From Mesotoga sp. Brook.08.105.5.1 (lineage in GTDB: Bacteria; Thermotogota; Thermotogae; Petrotogales; Kosmotogaceae), in assembly GCF_002752635.1 (NCBI RefSeq), contig NZ_AYTW01000007.1, positions 1 through 64,000 on the forward strand: DNA of 64,000 bases. Direction: 5' to 3'. Under the pieces are notes generated by a model. The model had not been told where the DNA came from. It did no database searches and saw only the letters and a list, made by a program, of their open reading frames with translations. Position 1 is the first letter of the stretch; the number at the start of each line of letters is the position of its first letter. The position numbers were made by a program, and so were the translations under genes. Of this stretch, positions 24,112-32,563 are shown one piece after another.

Positions 24112-25776
24112 ATGGCTAACCACGAGATTTTCGTAAAGGAATTGAATAAGAAGATTCCAGTTACCAAAGAGACTACTTTCTATGAACTTTCCAAAATGTG
24201 TGACGGCTTCCACAGAGCTCCCATCATGGCCGCAAAATCAGGCAATGCTTTGATAGAGCTTTGCAGAAAGGTAAACGAAGAACAGGAAGTAGAGTTCGTA
24301 GATCTGTCTTCTCTAGACGGGTTAAGAATCTATACAAGGGGAACTCTCTTCATTCTCTTCATAGCAATCAGAGAGCTCTTTGGAGCTGTGCAACTAAATG
24401 TTCATCACTCAAGAGGCCCTGGCCTTGTCTGTGATATTGAGGGTGTAGAGCCTACTTCGGATAATCTGAAGACAATTGAAAATAAGATGAGACAGCTTGT
24501 TGAAGAGGACCACGTCTTCGAAAAGGGAACGTTGGGCAAATTCGAGGCCATTAGGATGTTCAACGAAGATGGGCAGAGAGACAAGGCTCTTCTGTTCAAA
24601 TACCGAAAGAAGTCAACTGTGAACATTTACAGATGCAAGGGATACCTGAATTACTTCTATGGATATATGCCCTTTTCGACAGGTGCGGTTAAGAACTTCG
24701 CGCTAATTCCGTATGGAGAATACTTCATTCTGAACCTCCCCAATACTGAAGAGCCAGACAGACTACCAGTATTTGTTGATCAGCCAAAGATCTCAACAGT
24801 CTTTCTGGAGCACGAGAAATGGGGGAAGATTCTTGGTGTTAAGACCGTGGGCGAGCTGAACGAAATAATAAGCAAAGGTCCAAAGGAGATAAGAGAGATA
24901 ATCAATATTGCGGAATCTCTCCATGAAAAGAAGATCGCTGCGATTGCAGATCTCATAGCCGCACACAAAGAGCCTAGTCTTATCCTTATAGCCGGCCCTT
25001 CAAGCTCGGGCAAGACTACCTTTTCTCAGAGGCTGATGCTGCATCTAAAAGTACTGGGAATGAAACCTGTACAGATATCTATTGACGACTACTTCGTTGA
25101 TAGAGAGAAGACTCCGAGAGATGAAAACGGAAACTATGATTTCGAATCGATTTATGCTCTCAACATAGAGCTATTTAACGAACAGATTTCACAGCTGCTT
25201 GACGGAAAAGAAGTCTTGCTTCCAAAGTTTGACTTCATTCTTGGAAAGAGCGGATTTCATGACAAACCTATCAGGATCTCTGAGGGTCAGCCTGTCATAA
25301 TCGAGGGAATTCACGGCCTAAATGAGCTGCTCAGCAGTTCCGTACCTCACGAGAGAAAGTTCAAAATATACGTCAGCGCTCTGACGCAGATGAATCTCGA
25401 TAACCTGAACAGAATACCTACTACTGATGTCAGATTATTGCGTAGAATCGTGCGTGACAATCGATTCAGAGGGCACTCGGCGCTCGATACAATAAGAATG
25501 TGGTCAAGCGTTAGGAGAGGAGAAGACAAGTATATCTTTCCCTTCCAGGAAGAGGCGGATGTGATGTTCAATTCTGCAATTGTATACGATTTGGCAGCAT
25601 TGAAAGCATTCGCAGAACCTTTGCTAGTTCAGATAGACGATTCGGTACCAGAGTATCTTGAAGCTAAGAGGCTTCTGAGGTTCATAGATTACGTGCTCCC
25701 CATGACGAATCTGGAGGATATTCCGAGAACCTCCATTATAAAGGAGTTCATAGGCGGCAGTGTATTCGGTTCCTAA
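24112..25776 (+). CDS. Nucleoside (uridine-type) kinase with TGS and ThrRS-like N-terminal domains
   Basis: This cytosolic protein of 554 residues has three parts: a TGS-like domain (about 1-60), a domain resembling the second editing-type domain of threonyl-tRNA synthetase (about 60-250, with HHSRGPGLVC and NIYRCKGY), and a phosphoribulokinase/uridine kinase domain (about 280-480). The P-loop is AGPSSSGKTTFS, and SIDDYFVDR carries the probable catalytic Asp. Such fused kinases occur in Thermotogota and Firmicutes; phosphorylation of uridine or another nucleoside is likely but not certain. The ATG at 24112, behind GGAGTGA, is preferred to one at 24085. Confidence 0.8.
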   Translation: MANHEIFVKELNKKIPVTKETTFYELSKMCDGFHRAPIMAAKSGNALIELCRKVNEEQEVEFVDLSSLDGLRIYTRGTLFILFIAIRELFGAVQLNVHHSRGPGLVCDIEGVEPTSDNLKTIENKMRQLVEEDHVFEKGTLGKFEAIRMFNEDGQRDKALLFKYRKKSTVNIYRCKGYLNYFYGYMPFSTGAVKNFALIPYGEYFILNLPNTEEPDRLPVFVDQPKISTVFLEHEKWGKILGVKTVGELNEIISKGPKEIREIINIAESLHEKKIAAIADLIAAHKEPSLILIAGPSSSGKTTFSQRLMLHLKVLGMKPVQISIDDYFVDREKTPRDENGNYDFESIYALNIELFNEQISQLLDGKEVLLPKFDFILGKSGFHDKPIRISEGQPVIIEGIHGLNELLSSSVPHERKFKIYVSALTQMNLDNLNRIPTTDVRLLRRIVRDNRFRGHSALDTIRMWSSVRRGEDKYIFPFQEEADVMFNSAIVYDLAALKAFAEPLLVQIDDSVPEYLEAKRLLRFIDYVLPMTNLEDIPRTSIIKEFIGGSVFGS

Positions 25777-25787
25777 GAGGTGAAGGC

Positions 25788-26063
25788 ATGCACGGAGTTG
25801 ATGAAGAGACCAGGAAAGCGGTCTTGAATAGGTTGAAGAGGATCGAAGGCCAGATCAGAGGCCTGCAGAAAATGGTTGAAAACGACAGGGTTTGTGGAGA
25901 CATTCTTACTCAGGTCTCTGCAGTGAACTCGGCTCTTTCAAGAGTATCGGAGATGATTGTCAAAGGCTACGCAAGAAAGTGCGTTGTCGAAGCCAGTGAA
26001 TCTGGCCAAATCGAAGAACTCGATAGCCTGATTGAGAACATAATAAAACTCAGAGGAGTCTAG
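25788..26063 (+). CDS. CsoR/RcnR/CstR-family metal- or sulfur-sensing repressor
   Basis: This is a 91-residue all-helical DNA-binding repressor of the DUF156 family, with the typical RLKRIEGQIRGLQKMV start. In copper sensors of this family the ligands are Cys36, His61 and Cys65. Here Cys36 and Cys65 are kept, but position 61 is Tyr (KGYARKC). Loss of the His with both Cys present is closer to CstR-type persulfide sensors than to Cu(I)-sensing CsoR. No copper pump or sulfur gene is adjacent. It lies between the kinase gene and trmI in a tight run, so its target may be elsewhere or its own operon. Confidence 0.85.
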   Translation: MHGVDEETRKAVLNRLKRIEGQIRGLQKMVENDRVCGDILTQVSAVNSALSRVSEMIVKGYARKCVVEASESGQIEELDSLIENIIKLRGV

Positions 26064-26843
26064 ATGATTGAATACGGTGACAAAGTACTGATCCTGCTTG
26101 AAGATGAAGAAACAAAGTACTTCTCTGAGGTCGAGAAAGGGACAGTTCTCAAGACTCACTATGGAAACCTAATGATTGATTCAATTGTAGGCAAGGAGTT
26201 CGGAGAGAGGATCAGTCTTGGTCTGAGAGATGCGTATTTGATAAAACCGTCTATCATCGACGGAATCTTTTCGTTGAGAAGATCAACTCAGATCGTTTAC
26301 CCAAAGGATATTGCGTTCATTCTCTTAAACCTGGACATAAAACCGGGTGACGTTGTCTACGAAGCCGGAACGGGTACTGGTGTAATGACTTCAGTCTTCT
26401 CTCGTCAAGTAGGTGAGTCTGGCAGAGTCGTCACCTACGAGAAGAGATCAGACTTCTTAGAGAAGGCCAAGAAGAATGTCGGGCACCTTGGATTTGCAGA
26501 AAGGGTGAACTTCGTAGCGGGAGATATTGTAGAATGCAAAGACAGTAAGGTAGCCGATGCCTTCTTTCTTGATGTTCCCGAACCTTCTACTTCTCTTGAG
26601 ACTTCGACAACTATCCTGAAGAGAAGCGGTAGGATCTGCGTTCTATGCCCTACAGCCAACCAGGTTCAAGAAACGATCGGGATTCTTAGGAATCTAGGAG
26701 TTATCGATGTTCAGGTATGGGAGATAATGGCAAGAAGCTATAAGACCAATCCCGAAAGGTTTAGGCCGGAAGACAGAATGGTCGGCCATACTACATACCT
26801 GGTGTTCGGTATAAAAGTAGAAGGGAGGAAGTTGCATGACTAA
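26064..26843 (+). CDS. trmI: tRNA (adenine-N1-)-methyltransferase, m1A58 type
   Basis: TrmI methylates A58 in the T loop of tRNAs, using S-adenosylmethionine. The chain of 259 residues has an N-terminal beta-rich domain (1-80) and a Rossmann methyltransferase domain: motif I VYEAGTGTGVMT near 94, acidic YEKR, and the catalytic-type FLDVPEP near 170. The gene starts at the codon after the stop of the repressor gene and overlaps the protease gene by eight bases. It is expected to work as a tetramer in the cytosol. Confidence 0.88.
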   Translation: MIEYGDKVLILLEDEETKYFSEVEKGTVLKTHYGNLMIDSIVGKEFGERISLGLRDAYLIKPSIIDGIFSLRRSTQIVYPKDIAFILLNLDIKPGDVVYEAGTGTGVMTSVFSRQVGESGRVVTYEKRSDFLEKAKKNVGHLGFAERVNFVAGDIVECKDSKVADAFFLDVPEPSTSLETSTTILKRSGRICVLCPTANQVQETIGILRNLGVIDVQVWEIMARSYKTNPERFRPEDRMVGHTTYLVFGIKVEGRKLHD

Positions 26844-28074
26844 GAAGAAAGCCTTTAGGATAACGGCGTCGATCGCGGTTCTTATTGCGGTCTTCTTCCT
26901 GGGGGCATTTACAACTATGACGGACGATGAGATGTTCGAGAAGTTCAGTCCTGTGTTTCAGATACTTACATATATAGAACGAAACTACTACGACATTGAC
27001 AAAGTAGATTATGACGATGTGCTCAACGAAACTTTAACAGGTACGATGCGTGGACTCGATGATCCATTTGCATGGTATTTTGATCCCGTTCAAACCAGGG
27101 AGAATGAGCTTGACACAAGCTCCAAGTATGGAGGTATTGGTTCTACTGTTCAGTACAACATTAAATTTGATTGTCTTGAAGTGGTGGCACCTATGGCCGG
27201 GAGCCCGTCAGAAAGAGTGGGCCTAAGACCCGGCGACTTGATTCTTACAATAGATGGAGTACCAATTTCCGATGTCGGCTATTACGGTGCCGTCAACATG
27301 CTCAGAGGAGACCCCGATACCCAAGTGGTTTTGGAGGTCTACAGAGAAACTCTCACTGAGCCTTTCTTCGTTGAAATTACCAGGGCATTCATTGAAATAA
27401 GGAGCGTAAAGAGTGAGTTGATAGATATTGAAGATATCGAAATCTCTTATATACACATTACGGGCTTCAACGCGCCAACCTACGATGAATTCCAGGATGC
27501 TCTAAACCTTAGCAGAAACAGCGAGGCCTACATAATCGATCTGCGAAACAACCCAGGCGGACTTCTGCAAAGTGTTCTGAACATCTCATCTCTCATTCTG
27601 CCCAAAGGCCAGAGAGTAATAACGATTAGGTACAGAGACGGTCAGGAAGAAATATACAACTCATGGGGATCCAGATACAATGCCTACTTCAAAGACAAAC
27701 CAATCGTTTTGCTTGTTAATGAAGGAAGCGCATCGGCCTCAGAGATACTTACTGGAGCGTTGAAAGATCACGGACTGGCAACGGTTATCGGAACAAAGAC
27801 CTTTGGGAAGGCGGCAGTTCAGACTGTTTTCAATCTTTCCAATGGAGGCGAAATATGGCTACCAACTGCTCATTATTTCACTCCAGATGGTAATGATATT
27901 CATCTTCAGGGTATAGAACCAGATATCATCGTTGAACCGGGTGATGATGTCCTTGAAGAGGACGGAAGCGAACTAACACTATCCAAAGCCACTATAGACA
28001 TCGAACATGATCTTCAACTTTTAAAAGCAATCGAGATAATCCTCGAAAGTCTAGGAGTGAAGACCGTAAATTGA
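26836..28074 (+). CDS. S41 carboxyl-terminal processing protease
   Basis: This is a Ctp/Tsp-type serine protease that trims C-termini of exported proteins. A signal anchor covers residues 7-28. A PDZ domain lies at about 95-180 (GSPSERVGLRPGDLI), then the S41 protease fold. Ser300 in EGSASASE and Lys325 in TFGKAAVQ form the Ser-Lys dyad, 25 residues apart as in E. coli Tsp. At 412 residues the length is typical. GGAGG precedes the ATG. The next gene starts within its stop codon. Confidence 0.9.
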   Translation: MTKKKAFRITASIAVLIAVFFLGAFTTMTDDEMFEKFSPVFQILTYIERNYYDIDKVDYDDVLNETLTGTMRGLDDPFAWYFDPVQTRENELDTSSKYGGIGSTVQYNIKFDCLEVVAPMAGSPSERVGLRPGDLILTIDGVPISDVGYYGAVNMLRGDPDTQVVLEVYRETLTEPFFVEITRAFIEIRSVKSELIDIEDIEISYIHITGFNAPTYDEFQDALNLSRNSEAYIIDLRNNPGGLLQSVLNISSLILPKGQRVITIRYRDGQEEIYNSWGSRYNAYFKDKPIVLLVNEGSASASEILTGALKDHGLATVIGTKTFGKAAVQTVFNLSNGGEIWLPTAHYFTPDGNDIHLQGIEPDIIVEPGDDVLEEDGSELTLSKATIDIEHDLQLLKAIEIILESLGVKTVN

Positions 28075-28745
28075 GAATCGCAAGTTTGCCAATCGCAATT
28101 TCGCTAATTGCCCTGATTTTCGGGCTTTTGGTGATATTGTATGTTAATCTGGAAGCTCTTCAGAATATCGGGAGACGGAGTGCCGCTCCCGACTTCTTTC
28201 TTAGAAACAAGTTTCTGCCGGTGCTTGAAGGTTTCAAGAATCATCTCGAAGCAGTTGAGGAGTTCAGCTCTGTACTTAAACAGCTAGAGAAGGAAAACGT
28301 AGGACCCTGGATAATGTCTACTGAAAACGGGATGAGAACGTTTGTCAGTCCATACTTTGAAACCTTCTCGAGATTGCAGACACTTTTTGTCATTGAAAGC
28401 GGAAAACAAGGTTCAAGAGAAAGAGAGACAATCGACTTTTTCGGTTCAGTTGTAACCAGGCTGGAGTTCATCGACTACGGAGCTTTCCGACTAAGTTATA
28501 TCCCCGGCTACACAATCGTTATGGAATCAGACTTCAATTCATTGCAGGAAGAAGGGTTCGAATTCGCCAGAGTCCATTATATGCACTCTCTCAGTCCTGG
28601 AAGGTTCGTTTCAGATGTTTTCTCCGGCAGTGGACCCATTGTGGTTCTCAGAGAAGGCGCGACTATTAGCGAATCCTTCTTACAGACGGTCGAGAGATAC
28701 TCGATACCATTTCTTCCGGTCAGATATTTTCTTATCAGGGACTGA
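28071..28745 (+). CDS. Single-pass membrane protein of unknown function
   Basis: I do not recognise this 224-residue protein. One hydrophobic helix (residues 5-27) is followed by an extracytoplasmic region with no known motif. Its TTG start overlaps the TGA of the protease gene (TTGA), so translation is probably coupled, and a partner or substrate role with that protease is possible. No ribosome binding site of its own stands out. Confidence 0.6.
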   Translation: MRIASLPIAISLIALIFGLLVILYVNLEALQNIGRRSAAPDFFLRNKFLPVLEGFKNHLEAVEEFSSVLKQLEKENVGPWIMSTENGMRTFVSPYFETFSRLQTLFVIESGKQGSRERETIDFFGSVVTRLEFIDYGAFRLSYIPGYTIVMESDFNSLQEEGFEFARVHYMHSLSPGRFVSDVFSGSGPIVVLREGATISESFLQTVERYSIPFLPVRYFLIRD

Positions 28746-28795
28746 ACACTCAGCTTTGGTCGCTTAATATCGATCTCTGGCCATGCAAAAGTTGA

Positions 28796-28801
28796 TATAC
28801 T
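28796..28801 (+). promoter_or_regulatory. Possible -10 box of the RND exporter gene
   Basis: TATACT lies at 28796-28801 in the 82-base gap; no good -35 is seen. If used, transcription would start near 28808, which favours the ATG at 28828 over the TTG at 28810. Confidence 0.35.
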
Positions 28802-28827
28802 AGAGTTGCTTGTTCAATTTAGAAGAA

Positions 28828-31260
28828 ATGACTGAGAGTGATTATTTGTTGCAGAGATTGAGTGAGTTCGTGGTAAGACACCGTGCAGCAGTAGTAGTGT
28901 TTTTCGTAATTCTTGGCGCATTTGGTGCATACCTTTCATTGAAACTGAATATTGATTCAGATCTGCTTAAGATTCTTCCACAGGACGATCCTGTCGTGAA
29001 GCAGTACAATCGCTTCATAAACGGAGACACTTCTGGCGACGTCACTTACATCGTTCTGCAAACACAAGACAAAACTGAAAAGGGAATAGAGAATCTTATT
29101 TCGGCTGCGAGAGGGATTTACGAAGGATCGAACGAATTCAGGAGTATCGAATCCTTTGTGAGGTTCGATCTAATGTCTGATCTCGGGCCTCTGGGCCTCC
29201 TAATGGTCGATCCAGGACAACTCTCCTCAATCAGAAATCGAGATCAGGATCTTTCAAGGACCGTCCAAAGACTCGTCAACTACGATTTCTCTGCTATTCG
29301 AAGCCTTGGACAGATGTTGCTCGGTTTTGAGGACCTCAAAGGACTAGTTGCAAACGAACCGGAAGGAGAAGACTTCTTCAGCTTCATAAGACTTCCAGAA
29401 TCAATTCCTGTTAACGACCCGATGGTTTTGGTTATGGGTATCAGGCTCGATGGGCCTTCTTCCGATGTATCATACGTGAAAAGAGTGATTCCAGCACTAA
29501 GAGAGTGGCTTGATGGTGTTTGCGGAGTTCACGGAGTAACTTATGGAATGGCAGGAGATCACTTCGGAACTTACGACTCGCACAGGCAAGTAAGTGATGA
29601 TTTCATGCTGACAACAGTGCTGTCGCTTGCAGGAATCTCTCTTCTCTTCTTCATTGCCTATTCAAGCTGGAAGGTTACCCTTTGCGTTTTCTCTTCACTG
29701 GCTATTTCGATGTTCATCACTCTCGGCCTTGCTTACGTAATCTTCGGCTCTCTAAACATCATCACTACCTTCGTCACCGCCATAACGCTTGGACTGGGAA
29801 TCGACTATGGAATACATATGATAACCAGACTTTCGGATGGTGCAAACAGAGAGAAGAACCCGGTAACTCTATTGTACAGCTCCTATAAAGCTCTTATAAA
29901 GCCTCTTTCGGCAAGCATGATAACGACAGCTCTTGTCTTCATGATCCTTGCAGTAATCAGCTCCCCGGCCATTAGAGAACTGGGGATTCTCTCTGCAATC
30001 GGTATTGTTGTCTTCTTTATCGTAATGACAGTCTATCTCCCGGCAATTTCGATCATGACCGTAATAAATCCTGAAAAGAAGGCAAACATTCACCTGCTCG
30101 ACAGATTTTTCCTGAGAATCTCGAAGGTAATCTTGAAATTCGGCGTCGTTTTCGGAGGAGTTGTCTTCATGCTTATCCTGATGCTCAGTTATCTTGGTTT
30201 GAACAATATTAGAAGCTTTTCCTATACTCCTCCCGGATTGATGTCAACCGACTCAGAACAGATCGCAGTTCCCAGCCTAATTGAAAGAACCTTCGGGGGA
30301 AGCATTATAAACACAGTGCCATTTATACTTCCAGATATAGATTCTCTAAGAAGGGCGCATGAGGAAATCGATCAGAATCCGAATTTCAAGAGCTCCTTCT
30401 CAATACTTTCTGTTATCGAAGGAGGAGAGGGAGATTACATTAATCAGATGCAGCAAGTTACCAGGGAAATCAATGCGCTGAGAGACTCTCCGTTAATTGA
30501 GGCCGTTTTCAAGAAAGCAAATTACTATGACTTCGTTGTAGAACTCCTTGACAGAGCGGAATCCATTGAAGGCTCGAATGATCTTATTGACCTTGCTACC
30601 GAGGTCATACCGGAAAGCCTGAGAGATCAGCTTCTCTACGAGGCTGCCAATGGTGAGACGTATTTTGTTATGAACTCAGAACCATTATCGATGATCTATA
30701 GAAACAACGTCATAAAGATTATTTACGACAGTCTCAGTCCTGAACTCAGAGCTTCTTTCGGAGGGTATCCCAAAGTCTTCCATTACCTGATGGACCTTGT
30801 GAGAATCATCTCCCTTCCAATATGTCTGGTTGCCTTCGTAGCAATCTTTGTCGTCGTTTCTATCGAAAGAAAGTCCATCATAGACGGACTCAAAACATTA
30901 GTTCTAATGGTCGGAATTTTGATGTCGATGTTTGGTTTAATGGAATTGATGGGAATTGAGACGACTTTTGTAACTGTAATCTCTGCCCCGCTGATAATTG
31001 GAATTGGTGTGGACTCACTTGTTTACGTTATACATAGTTCTAGGGAGAAGAAGAACACAGAGCTGGCCAGAACCCTAAAATCAATAACCATGTCTTCGGC
31101 AACGACTATGCTAACCTTCTTCTCATTCATTTTTGCAAGGGGAAAACTCCTGAGCACATTCGGTGTAAGCCTCGGATTTGGGGTTCTTGTCGCACTTGTT
31201 GTTGCAACCTTTCTAGTTCCTGTGCTACCATGGAACAGCAAAAAAAAGATCGGAGGTTGA
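28828..31260 (+). CDS. RND-superfamily (MMPL/HAE3-type) exporter
   Basis: This polytopic membrane protein of about 810 residues shows the RND layout: two repeats, each with one helix, a large extracytoplasmic domain, then five helices. The first loop is about 40-245 and the second about 430-620. The membrane segment GLGIDYGIHMITR near 335, with its Asp, and GIGVDSLVYVIH near 725 carry the charged residues expected for proton-driven transport. No membrane-fusion or outer-membrane partner is adjacent, as usual for the HAE3/MMPL branch, which tends to move lipids or hydrophobic compounds. The substrate is unknown. The start ATG at 28828 is chosen over TTG 28810. Confidence 0.85.
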   Translation: MTESDYLLQRLSEFVVRHRAAVVVFFVILGAFGAYLSLKLNIDSDLLKILPQDDPVVKQYNRFINGDTSGDVTYIVLQTQDKTEKGIENLISAARGIYEGSNEFRSIESFVRFDLMSDLGPLGLLMVDPGQLSSIRNRDQDLSRTVQRLVNYDFSAIRSLGQMLLGFEDLKGLVANEPEGEDFFSFIRLPESIPVNDPMVLVMGIRLDGPSSDVSYVKRVIPALREWLDGVCGVHGVTYGMAGDHFGTYDSHRQVSDDFMLTTVLSLAGISLLFFIAYSSWKVTLCVFSSLAISMFITLGLAYVIFGSLNIITTFVTAITLGLGIDYGIHMITRLSDGANREKNPVTLLYSSYKALIKPLSASMITTALVFMILAVISSPAIRELGILSAIGIVVFFIVMTVYLPAISIMTVINPEKKANIHLLDRFFLRISKVILKFGVVFGGVVFMLILMLSYLGLNNIRSFSYTPPGLMSTDSEQIAVPSLIERTFGGSIINTVPFILPDIDSLRRAHEEIDQNPNFKSSFSILSVIEGGEGDYINQMQQVTREINALRDSPLIEAVFKKANYYDFVVELLDRAESIEGSNDLIDLATEVIPESLRDQLLYEAANGETYFVMNSEPLSMIYRNNVIKIIYDSLSPELRASFGGYPKVFHYLMDLVRIISLPICLVAFVAIFVVVSIERKSIIDGLKTLVLMVGILMSMFGLMELMGIETTFVTVISAPLIIGIGVDSLVYVIHSSREKKNTELARTLKSITMSSATTMLTFFSFIFARGKLLSTFGVSLGFGVLVALVVATFLVPVLPWNSKKKIGG

Positions 31261-31263
31261 GAT

Positions 31264-31881
31264 ATGCCATTACATCTTCTGGTGGCTTACTATGTAGTTG
31301 ATCATGCATTTGTAAATAATCGAAAGCTTGCAAAGATGGATGATAAGAAGTTCTGGATGCATTTCATTTGGGTCGTTCTGATCTTTCTTGCCTTCACTTT
31401 CGACGTCTTTCTATCAAGCCCTCTTGGAATACTTTTACTGATACTTTCTGTCGGCCTGACAGTCACTGTTGACATGGGCCGCAAGAGGTTGCCAAACCTC
31501 TTGATCGAAGTCATTGCGTTTTTCCTGCTGCTTTTTTTCACCTTACTGGGAAGAAGCTTCCTCGTAGAATCATTTGTCACTGTTGAGTTTTCCTGGTATC
31601 TCATGGGAATGCTTCTGGTAACCGTGGGTGTCACTTACTTTCTTCGAGGGGCCATAGTGCCGGAAGAGGCTACCGACTCAATCGGAATCGCTGAGAGAAT
31701 GTCTATATTTATCTTCATTCTTGCAAATCACTGGACTTGGGTCATTATCTCGGTTGCTGCCGGGCTTGCTTTCCGGGCAGTCTTTTCAAGGGACTCCAAG
31801 AAAGAATGGATAATTAGCCCGCTTGCAGGAATTGTAATATCCTTTCTCTGGCAACTCTTTATGAGGAGATTTCTCGGTTGA
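31264..31881 (+). CDS. Polytopic membrane protein, DUF3307-like
   Basis: This 205-residue membrane protein has about six helices. The first part (LLVAYYVVDHAFVNNRKLAKM followed by a short loop and helices) faintly recalls DUF3307 proteins, but the match is weak. GGAGGT lies before the ATG, three bases after the exporter stop. The gene overlaps the phosphatase gene by four bases. No function can be proposed. Confidence 0.6.
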   Translation: MPLHLLVAYYVVDHAFVNNRKLAKMDDKKFWMHFIWVVLIFLAFTFDVFLSSPLGILLLILSVGLTVTVDMGRKRLPNLLIEVIAFFLLLFFTLLGRSFLVESFVTVEFSWYLMGMLLVTVGVTYFLRGAIVPEEATDSIGIAERMSIFIFILANHWTWVIISVAAGLAFRAVFSRDSKKEWIISPLAGIVISFLWQLFMRRFLG

Positions 31882-32498
31882 CCTATGCAATCGGTGACAT
31901 ACACGGTTGCCTTTCACCGCTCAAAAGACTTATAAAGGCGATCGATCTCAAAGCTGACGACACTCTTGTTTTCATTGGTGATTATGTGGACCGTGGACCG
32001 AACCCCAGGGGAGTCATCGATTTTCTGATATCACTTTCCGTAAACCATGACTGTCATTTCATTCGAGGTAACCACGAGCAGATGTTCCTTGATTATCTGA
32101 GAGGCGCCGAAGGATCTACGATCTGGGCTTATAACGGGATGGAAACAACAATCAGAAGTTATGGGAGTATTAGATCTGTTCCAGAATACCATATTGAGTT
32201 TCTCAACGAGACTGTTCTTCACTACGAAGAGAACAACTTCATTTTCGTTCATGCCGGGGTACGGCCGGGAATCTCCTTGAAGAAGCAGAATTCAAAGGAT
32301 CTTCTGTGGATCCGAGAACCATTTCTGGAGACGCCAAACCCTATCAGGAACCGTACGGTTGTGTTTGGTCATACACCCTTAATTAGCGGCCCTCTAATTC
32401 AAGAAGGAAAGATCGGTATAGACACTGGCTGTGTTTATGGAGGCTATTTGACGGCTTACAGAGTCGACGACAACTTCTACTTATCTGAGCGACTCTGA
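31878..32498 (+). CDS. Metallophosphoesterase, bacterial Ser/Thr phosphatase-like
   Basis: This calcineurin-like phosphoesterase has 206 residues, close to the PrpA/ApaH-related branch. All metal motifs are visible: GDIHG (7-11), GDYVDRG near 35, GNHE near 66 and later histidines in FVHAGV and FGHTPL. The substrate could be a phosphoprotein or a dinucleoside polyphosphate. The TTG start sits in the stop of the upstream membrane protein gene (TTGA). A hairpin that ends the converging gdhA transcript follows. Confidence 0.82.
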   Translation: MTYAIGDIHGCLSPLKRLIKAIDLKADDTLVFIGDYVDRGPNPRGVIDFLISLSVNHDCHFIRGNHEQMFLDYLRGAEGSTIWAYNGMETTIRSYGSIRSVPEYHIEFLNETVLHYEENNFIFVHAGVRPGISLKKQNSKDLLWIREPFLETPNPIRNRTVVFGHTPLISGPLIQEGKIGIDTGCVYGGYLTAYRVDDNFYLSERL

Positions 32499-32512
32499 TT
32501 CTCCCAACATAT

Positions 32513-32541
32513 AAAAAGAGCGGAAGACAATTCTTCCGCTC
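32513..32541 (-). terminator. Terminator of gdhA
   Basis: Reading leftward, GAGCGGAAGA and TCTTCCGCTC pair perfectly around a four-base loop (32518-32541), and a run of five T follows. The hairpin may also stop rightward transcripts, but there is no T run on that side. Confidence 0.85.
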
Positions 32542-32563
32542 CGTGAATCTGACAGCAGATATA

